A program made the translations under genes and the position numbers. A stretch of 64,000 nt of DNA from Microbispora sp. H13382. Its GTDB lineage: Bacteria > Actinomycetota > Actinomycetes > Streptosporangiales > Streptosporangiaceae. The stretch covers positions 244,075 to 308,074 of the forward strand of contig NZ_JABBXA010000004.1 of assembly GCF_014161445.1 (NCBI RefSeq). The letters run 5' to 3'. The notes beneath the pieces are model-generated. The model had not been told where the DNA came from and made no database searches. It saw only the letters and a list, made by a program, of their open reading frames with translations. Below, piece after piece: positions 59,884 through 64,000 of the stretch (position 1 is its first letter; each line of letters begins with the position of its first letter).

Positions 59884-60979
59884 GACGGTGACCTCCGTGC
59901 CCGTGACCGTCGCCCGCCCCGGCGGGCGTCCGGGCTCCCGCTCCGATCGAACCGACGATCCACGACATCAGGCCCGTGCCCGCGTCGAACGCCGGGGCGC
60001 GTTTGACCGAGCTCCACACGGTCTCCGGGCGGCACTGGAGCAGCACCAGGTTGGCGTCCTGCGGCAGGTCCTCGTCGACGGCGAACTCGATGTCCTGCGG
60101 CCTGCCCTGGAGCTGTTCGAGCTTGCGGCCGAGCGCGGCCAGGGCAAGCACCTCGTGGTCCTCCAGGCAGAGCCGTTCCCTGCGGTCCTCCGGCACCGGC
60201 ACCGGCCGGTCGCCCCTGCGGTACTCCACCCGCTTGTCGCCCAGGACACGCTGGTCCAGGCTGAGCCCCACCTTGTTGACCACGTACCGGTCAGGGGTGA
60301 CCTCGCCGCCGACGACGGACAAGCCGAGGCCCCAGCTCGATTCGAGGACGATCCTGGACCGGTCGCCGGTGATCGGGTCGAGCGTGAACATGACGCCCGC
60401 CGACCTGGCCCGGACGGTCTTCTGCACCACGACCGCCATCTCGACGGTCCGCAGGTCGATGCCGCGCTCCACCGCGTACGACAACACCCGGCCGGTGAAG
60501 ACGCTCAGATAGCAGCGGTGCACGTGGGCCAGCACGTCCTCAGCGCCGACCACGTCCACCCAGGTCTCGAACTCCCCGGCGAAGCTGTCGCCGCCGGAGT
60601 CCTCGGCGGTGGCGCTGGAACGGACGGCCACCGGGACATCGCCCCCGCCGATCCGCGCGTTCAGCTCGGCGTACGCGCGGCGCACCTCGTCGGCGACCCG
60701 CGCAGGCAGCGGCGCCCGGCTCAGCCGCTCGGTCAGCGCCCGCTCCGCCGCGTCGTACGTGGACCGGTCGTCCGGATCCACCTGGCCGAGGATGCGCCGG
60801 ACGTCATCACGCAGCCCGTTCTCGTCCAGGAAGTCGCGGTAGGCGGCGGCGGTCACCGTGAAACCGGGTGCGACCGGCAGCCCGGCGGCGGTCATCTCGG
60901 CCAGGCCGAGCGCCTTGCCGCCGACCTCGCGCACGTCGCGGCACGCCTCGGAGTCGAACGGAACCGTGTAGACCGTCAT
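59876..60979 (-). CDS. PEP-synthase-like ATP-grasp subunit of an aryl phosphotransferase
   Basis: A 367-residue protein equal to the N-terminal ATP-binding half of PEP synthase/PPDK: VGGKALGLAEMTAAGLPVAP, VAVRSSATAEDSGGDSFAGE, ARSAGVMFTLDPITGDRSRI and LLQCRPETVWS. It ends in a His/Gly tail (GDGHGHGGHRHG). Its size matches the about 40-kDa subunit of phenylphosphate synthase and of the HpeHI ketone kinase, where this subunit phosphorylates a His on the partner from ATP, giving AMP and phosphate. The partner subunit gene lies immediately upstream with a four-base overlap. Confidence 0.92.
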   Translation of the reverse strand: MTVYTVPFDSEACRDVREVGGKALGLAEMTAAGLPVAPGFTVTAAAYRDFLDENGLRDDVRRILGQVDPDDRSTYDAAERALTERLSRAPLPARVADEVRRAYAELNARIGGGDVPVAVRSSATAEDSGGDSFAGEFETWVDVVGAEDVLAHVHRCYLSVFTGRVLSYAVERGIDLRTVEMAVVVQKTVRARSAGVMFTLDPITGDRSRIVLESSWGLGLSVVGGEVTPDRYVVNKVGLSLDQRVLGDKRVEYRRGDRPVPVPEDRRERLCLEDHEVLALAALGRKLEQLQGRPQDIEFAVDEDLPQDANLVLLQCRPETVWSSVKRAPAFDAGTGLMSWIVGSIGAGARTPAGAGDGHGHGGHRHG

Positions 60980-62820
60980 TCGCCCGCCTCGGTCAGGATC
61001 GTCACGACACCGGTTTCGCCGTCCACCCGGACCCGCTGACCGGTCTTCAGCCTCGCCGTGGCGAAGCCGGTGCCCACCACGGCGGGCAGGCCGTACTCAC
61101 GGCAGACGATGGCGGCATGGCTCATCATGCCGCCGATGTCGGTGACCACGCCGACCGCGACGGAGAACGCCGCCGCCCAGGACGGCGCGGTGATCGGCGC
61201 GACCAGGATCTCGCCGGGCTGGAGCAGCCCGAGGTCGTTCTCGGTGCGCAGCACCCGCACCACGCCCTCGACGGTGCCGGGACCGCCGGGGATGCCGGTG
61301 AGCCGGGCGTCGCCGCCGCTCGCCGCGCCCAGCCACTCCTGCACCCGCTCCGTGGTGACGCCGTAGTTCATGACGGCGAACGGGTCGGTCACCTGCTCGG
61401 GCGGGATGCCGTAGGCGGGGGGCGCCACCTGACTCTGCAGGGCGGCCATGATGCCGCGGCGGCGGTCGATCTCGGCCTGCCAGCGCTTGGAGCCGCGGGC
61501 CGGGACGCCGATCGCCCAGGACTCGACGACGTCGAACAGGACGGTGTCCAGCTCGAAGCGGTTCAGGTAGAACACGTCGTCACGCTCCCGGGTGAATCCG
61601 GCCGACACCAGCAGGCCGCCCAGCTCCCAGGCCTTCTCCCAGAAGACCGCGTGCGCCCAGTGCTCGACGTAGATGTTGTGCTCCTCGATGTACGGGAACA
61701 CCGTCCGGGCCAGGTTGAGCAGCTCGTCGAACTGGCGGGCCTCCTCCTCGGTGAGCAGCGCGCGGTACTCGGCGACCAGCCGGTCCCGCTCCTCGCGCAG
61801 CCTGGCCACCGGGCGGCTGATGTCCTCACCGGCCTGGAGCTTCGCGACGTAACGCGCGATTCCGGTGAGCGGAATGGACAGGTTGCCCGCCCAGGTGTCC
61901 TGGTCGTGGGTGAAGCCGTACTCGGCGAAGTAGTTGAACCAGGGGTCCTTGGCCTTCTCGAACGCCTTCAGCCAGACCTGGCCGTTCTCGGTCCCGGCCA
62001 GCGCGTCCAGCAGCGCGTCGGCGGCCGACGTGGCGGTGAACCCGGCGAACCGGTCGGCCAGGTCCAGCTCACCGGCCAGCACGGCCAGTCGGCGCAGCTC
62101 GTCGTCCGGCCGGAACGCCAGCACGTCCACGCCCGCGACCATCCGGGCCACGTCCTGCTCGCTGATCTGCGGGAACGCCTGGCGGCAGAACTGGAAGAAA
62201 GTGATGTAACCGCCGTAGCCGAGGTTGAGGAACTCGAAGTGGTACTGCCAGACCAGGAAGAACTCGTCGATCAGGCGGTGGTAGTTCTCGATGACGTCCC
62301 ACGACACCGACCGGCCGCGGGCCTCGGTGACCACCTCGACCGGGTCCAGCTCGGGCAGCGGCGTGAACTTCAGGGTCCGCATGGACTCGATCGCGGCCAG
62401 CATCTTCTCTTTCCAGCGGCCGTACAGCTCGTCCCAGTTGGCGTAGTAGTAGCCTGCTCGCTCCTGGAAGAACGAGGCCCGCCGCCCGATCTCCTCCGGG
62501 TCGGTCACCGCGATCGGCGAGATGTACACATAGCCGTTGACAACCCGCACGTCCAGGCCGAGCGAGGTGGGCAGCACGAAGATCCGGGTGCTGTTCTGGC
62601 CGGCCCCCAGGTAGACCGCCTCGGCGCCGATGCTGTCGAACGGGTGGACCCCGCGCGACCAGTGCATCGTGTCGGCGAACCAGAACCGCGAGTTCTCCTC
62701 CTCACGGGTCTCCTCGCTCGGCACCAGGAAGTACGGATACATCGACTCCCAGCCCGCAGCGCCGTCGGGTGCCTGGGCCTCGTTGAAGAAGGGGAACCTG
62801 GAGTGATCGTTGGCGGTCAT
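60976..62820 (-). CDS. PEP-utilising, phosphohistidine-domain subunit of an aryl phosphotransferase
   Basis: A 614-residue protein. Residues 1-510 form a large helical domain of the phenylphosphate synthase A type (NSRFWFADTMHWSRGVHPFD, ANWDELYGRWKEKMLAAIES, TVFPYIEEHNIYVEHWAHAV). The C-terminal 100 residues are the swivelling PEP-utiliser domain with the phospho-His in GGMMSHAAIVCREYGLPAVV (His568). This domain carries phosphate from the ATP-grasp subunit to the hydroxyl group of an aromatic acceptor. His568 sits almost exactly where PpsA of Thauera has its phosphorylated His569, as I recall. It overlaps both neighbours by four bases. Confidence 0.92.
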   Translation of the reverse strand: MTANDHSRFPFFNEAQAPDGAAGWESMYPYFLVPSEETREEENSRFWFADTMHWSRGVHPFDSIGAEAVYLGAGQNSTRIFVLPTSLGLDVRVVNGYVYISPIAVTDPEEIGRRASFFQERAGYYYANWDELYGRWKEKMLAAIESMRTLKFTPLPELDPVEVVTEARGRSVSWDVIENYHRLIDEFFLVWQYHFEFLNLGYGGYITFFQFCRQAFPQISEQDVARMVAGVDVLAFRPDDELRRLAVLAGELDLADRFAGFTATSAADALLDALAGTENGQVWLKAFEKAKDPWFNYFAEYGFTHDQDTWAGNLSIPLTGIARYVAKLQAGEDISRPVARLREERDRLVAEYRALLTEEEARQFDELLNLARTVFPYIEEHNIYVEHWAHAVFWEKAWELGGLLVSAGFTRERDDVFYLNRFELDTVLFDVVESWAIGVPARGSKRWQAEIDRRRGIMAALQSQVAPPAYGIPPEQVTDPFAVMNYGVTTERVQEWLGAASGGDARLTGIPGGPGTVEGVVRVLRTENDLGLLQPGEILVAPITAPSWAAAFSVAVGVVTDIGGMMSHAAIVCREYGLPAVVGTGFATARLKTGQRVRVDGETGVVTILTEAGE

Positions 62821-63668
62821 GCCGTGACTCCTTCGGACATGGTGAGGTGAGGGGTGAGGAGCCGGTAAAGCTCCGCGACGTCGGCGTATACCGCGTCCGG
62901 TCGTTCTTCCTGTGACACGCCGTCGAGCTGTTCCGGTGTGGTCGCCCCGCTGAGGACGAGAAGGGCGTGCGCTCCCATGTGCCGTGCCAGACGTACCTCG
63001 ACGAGGGCGTCGCCGACGACGGCGACACGGCCCGGCGGCCGGCCGAGCCGGTGGGCCAGAGTCGCGGCCAGGGCGGGCGAGGGCTTGCCGAGCACCCGGG
63101 GCTCGGCGCCGGCCACCCAGCCGATCGCGTTGGCGATCGCCGCGGAGGCGCAGATGGACTTGCCGAGCCCGCCGTGGAACCAGCGGACGTCCACGGTGGT
63201 GTAGAGAGGGGCGCCCGCGTCCACCGCGAGGCCGGCCGCGTTCAGTTCGGCCGTCCCGTACGACCGGGCCGCGCCGACCACGACCACGTCGGCCAGGTCG
63301 CCCGGGTCGGCCAGCGCGACGCCCAGGCGGCGCAGCGGGTCGCGCAGGCCCTCCTCGCCGACGACGAGCACCCGGGCGCCGGGGTGCTCCCTGGCGATGA
63401 AATCGGCGGCAGCGCTGCCCGCGGTGACGAAGTGGTCGTCGGCGATGTCGAAACCGTGCGCGCGCAGGTGCTCGGCGTACGTCCCCGGCGGCTGCTCGGA
63501 GGCGTTGGTGCATATCACCACCTCGTGGCCGGCCGCCTTCAGTGCGGACACGAACCGCACGGCGTCCGGCATCGGCGTGCCGCCCGCGCCGCCCGCGTGG
63601 GCGGTACGCATCAGGCAGCCGTCCACGTCGAGCACCCAGGCGTCGATCGCGTGCAGCGGGCCGGTCAT
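62817..63668 (-). CDS. HAD-superfamily IIA phosphatase
   Basis: The 283-residue NagD-like HAD phosphatase has motif I AWVLDVDGCLM (nucleophile and acid-base Asp), motif II VICTNASEQPPG, motif III Lys in LGKPSPALAATL and motif IV VVGDALVEVRLARHMGA. Motif IV is GDxxxEV rather than the usual GDxxxTD, so the second metal Asp may be replaced by the neighbouring Glu. In the operon it should remove the aryl phosphate after carboxylation, the role of HpeD in the Rhodococcus pathway. Start and stop both overlap neighbours (ATGA). Confidence 0.88.
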   Translation of the reverse strand: MTGPLHAIDAWVLDVDGCLMRTAHAGGAGGTPMPDAVRFVSALKAAGHEVVICTNASEQPPGTYAEHLRAHGFDIADDHFVTAGSAAADFIAREHPGARVLVVGEEGLRDPLRRLGVALADPGDLADVVVVGAARSYGTAELNAAGLAVDAGAPLYTTVDVRWFHGGLGKSICASAAIANAIGWVAGAEPRVLGKPSPALAATLAHRLGRPPGRVAVVGDALVEVRLARHMGAHALLVLSGATTPEQLDGVSQEERPDAVYADVAELYRLLTPHLTMSEGVTA

Positions 63669-64000
63669 CGGGCCTCCTCGGGGGCGTTCCTGGTCAGGTC
63701 GAGCCGGGTGTCGCCGAGCTGGACGGAGACCGTGGTGAGTCTCGGCCGGTCCTCCACCGACCGCAGCAGGTTCCGGAGCGTGGACGCCGGTGAGGAACCA
63801 CGCGCCGCGACCATGGCGTCCACCTGCTCGGCGGGCATGACCGCGCGGAGCAGCAGATCCTCGTCGCTGGTGGTCTCGCCGAACCGCTTGCGCAGTTCGG
63901 CCAGCGTGATGTCGGAGCTGCCGTCGTCGGCCGGCCGGCTGCCGCGCTTGGTGCTGAGCGCCCGGTCGAGCAGGTCCTGGTTCACCGGGCCGGGCAGCGG
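63665..64000 (-). CDS. Biotin-dependent carboxylase, carboxyltransferase subunit (C-terminal part, cut by window edge)
   Basis: Only the last about 111 codons are in the window, and the frame runs on past 64000 (PLPGPVNQDLLDRALSTKRG is preceded by more codons). The piece SDITLAELRKRFGETTSDED with LLLRAVMPAEQVDAMVAA matches the end of pyruvate/oxaloacetate-type carboxyltransferase subunits (PYC_OADA). It is followed with a four-base overlap by the phosphatase. In the proposed pathway it is the subunit that moves CO2 from biotin to the methyl group of the phosphorylated ketone, like part of HpeCBA. The biotin carrier and biotin carboxylase genes would lie further upstream. Confidence 0.8.
   Translation of the reverse strand, partial: PLPGPVNQDLLDRALSTKRGSRPADDGSSDITLAELRKRFGETTSDEDLLLRAVMPAEQVDAMVAARGSSPASTLRNLLRSVEDRPRLTTVSVQLGDTRLDLTRNAPEEAR

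Noticed and set aside
59876..62820. A split housekeeping PEP synthase
   Set aside because: The large helical domain between the ATP-grasp and phospho-His parts differs from the PEP/pyruvate barrel, and the two-gene split with a 614-residue partner is that of phenylphosphate synthase-like kinases.
56175..64000. Anaerobic phenol carboxylation (phenylphosphate carboxylase) pathway
   Set aside because: No UbiD-type carboxylase subunits are present, and the carboxyltransferase end, CoA ligase and amidohydrolase point to a ketone substrate instead.

Overview
The window is high-GC actinobacterial DNA (codon third positions almost all G/C, frequent GTG starts, F420-type enzymes, SsgB, actinomycete integrative-element genes). 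The gene set best fits a sporulating member of the Streptosporangiales (Streptosporangiaceae-like). That family call is an inference from gene content, not from a marker gene.

Left part, about 1-36.6 kb, looks like ordinary chromosome. It holds an ABC exporter pair; a very large five-part redox protein (FHA, indoleamine-dioxygenase-like, FAD/NADPH reductase, cytochrome b5, helical tail) translationally coupled to a CBS protein; a DUF3516 helicase; an orphan sensor kinase; a VanY-like peptidase; a rhomboid protease; a TetR/DHA2 efflux pair with two visible operators; 6-phosphogluconate dehydrogenase; a sulfotransferase; adenosine deaminase; a luciferase-like/hemerythrin fusion; three tRNAs (Gly, Cys, Val); histidine ammonia-lyase; a dehydrogenase/RidA fusion with a divergent LysR gene; the pabB/pabC pair of p-aminobenzoate synthesis; surface lipoproteins; and ssgB.

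From 36,693 to 45,639 lies an integrated actinomycete element (pSAM2-type). It is inserted in a tRNA-Val(CAC) gene and bounded by 46-bp repeats that differ at two positions. It carries int, xis, a RepSA-like rep, two tiny Cys-rich proteins, a Tra protein cut to its N-terminal region, a KorSA-like GntR regulator and a NUDIX hydrolase. An amber codon in xis, a frameshift in rep and loss of the Tra ATPase show that it is decaying. Its right third holds unknown genes and repeated non-coding sequence.

From 45.6 to 56.1 kb the DNA is a patchwork: a broken PASTA-domain gene, a shattered ACC deaminase gene, two large secreted carbohydrate-active proteins (sugar dehydrogenase-like and ThuA-like, both with CBM6-like repeats), a TnpB remnant, a regulator divergent from a reductase/questin-oxidase pair with a clear palindromic operator, and a recombinase fragment.

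From 56.2 kb to the window edge a tightly overlapping minus-strand operon encodes, in transcription order: a biotin-dependent carboxyltransferase (cut by the edge), a HAD phosphatase, the two subunits of a phenylphosphate-synthase-like kinase, a beta-keto-acid CoA ligase, an amidohydrolase and an IclR regulator. Together these match the steps of the hydroxyphenylethanone (Hpe) route known from Rhodococcus: phosphorylate a 4-hydroxyacetophenone-type ketone, carboxylate it, dephosphorylate it, activate it with CoA and cleave it to a hydroxybenzoate plus acetyl-CoA. This cluster and the five-part redox protein are the most interesting parts of the window.
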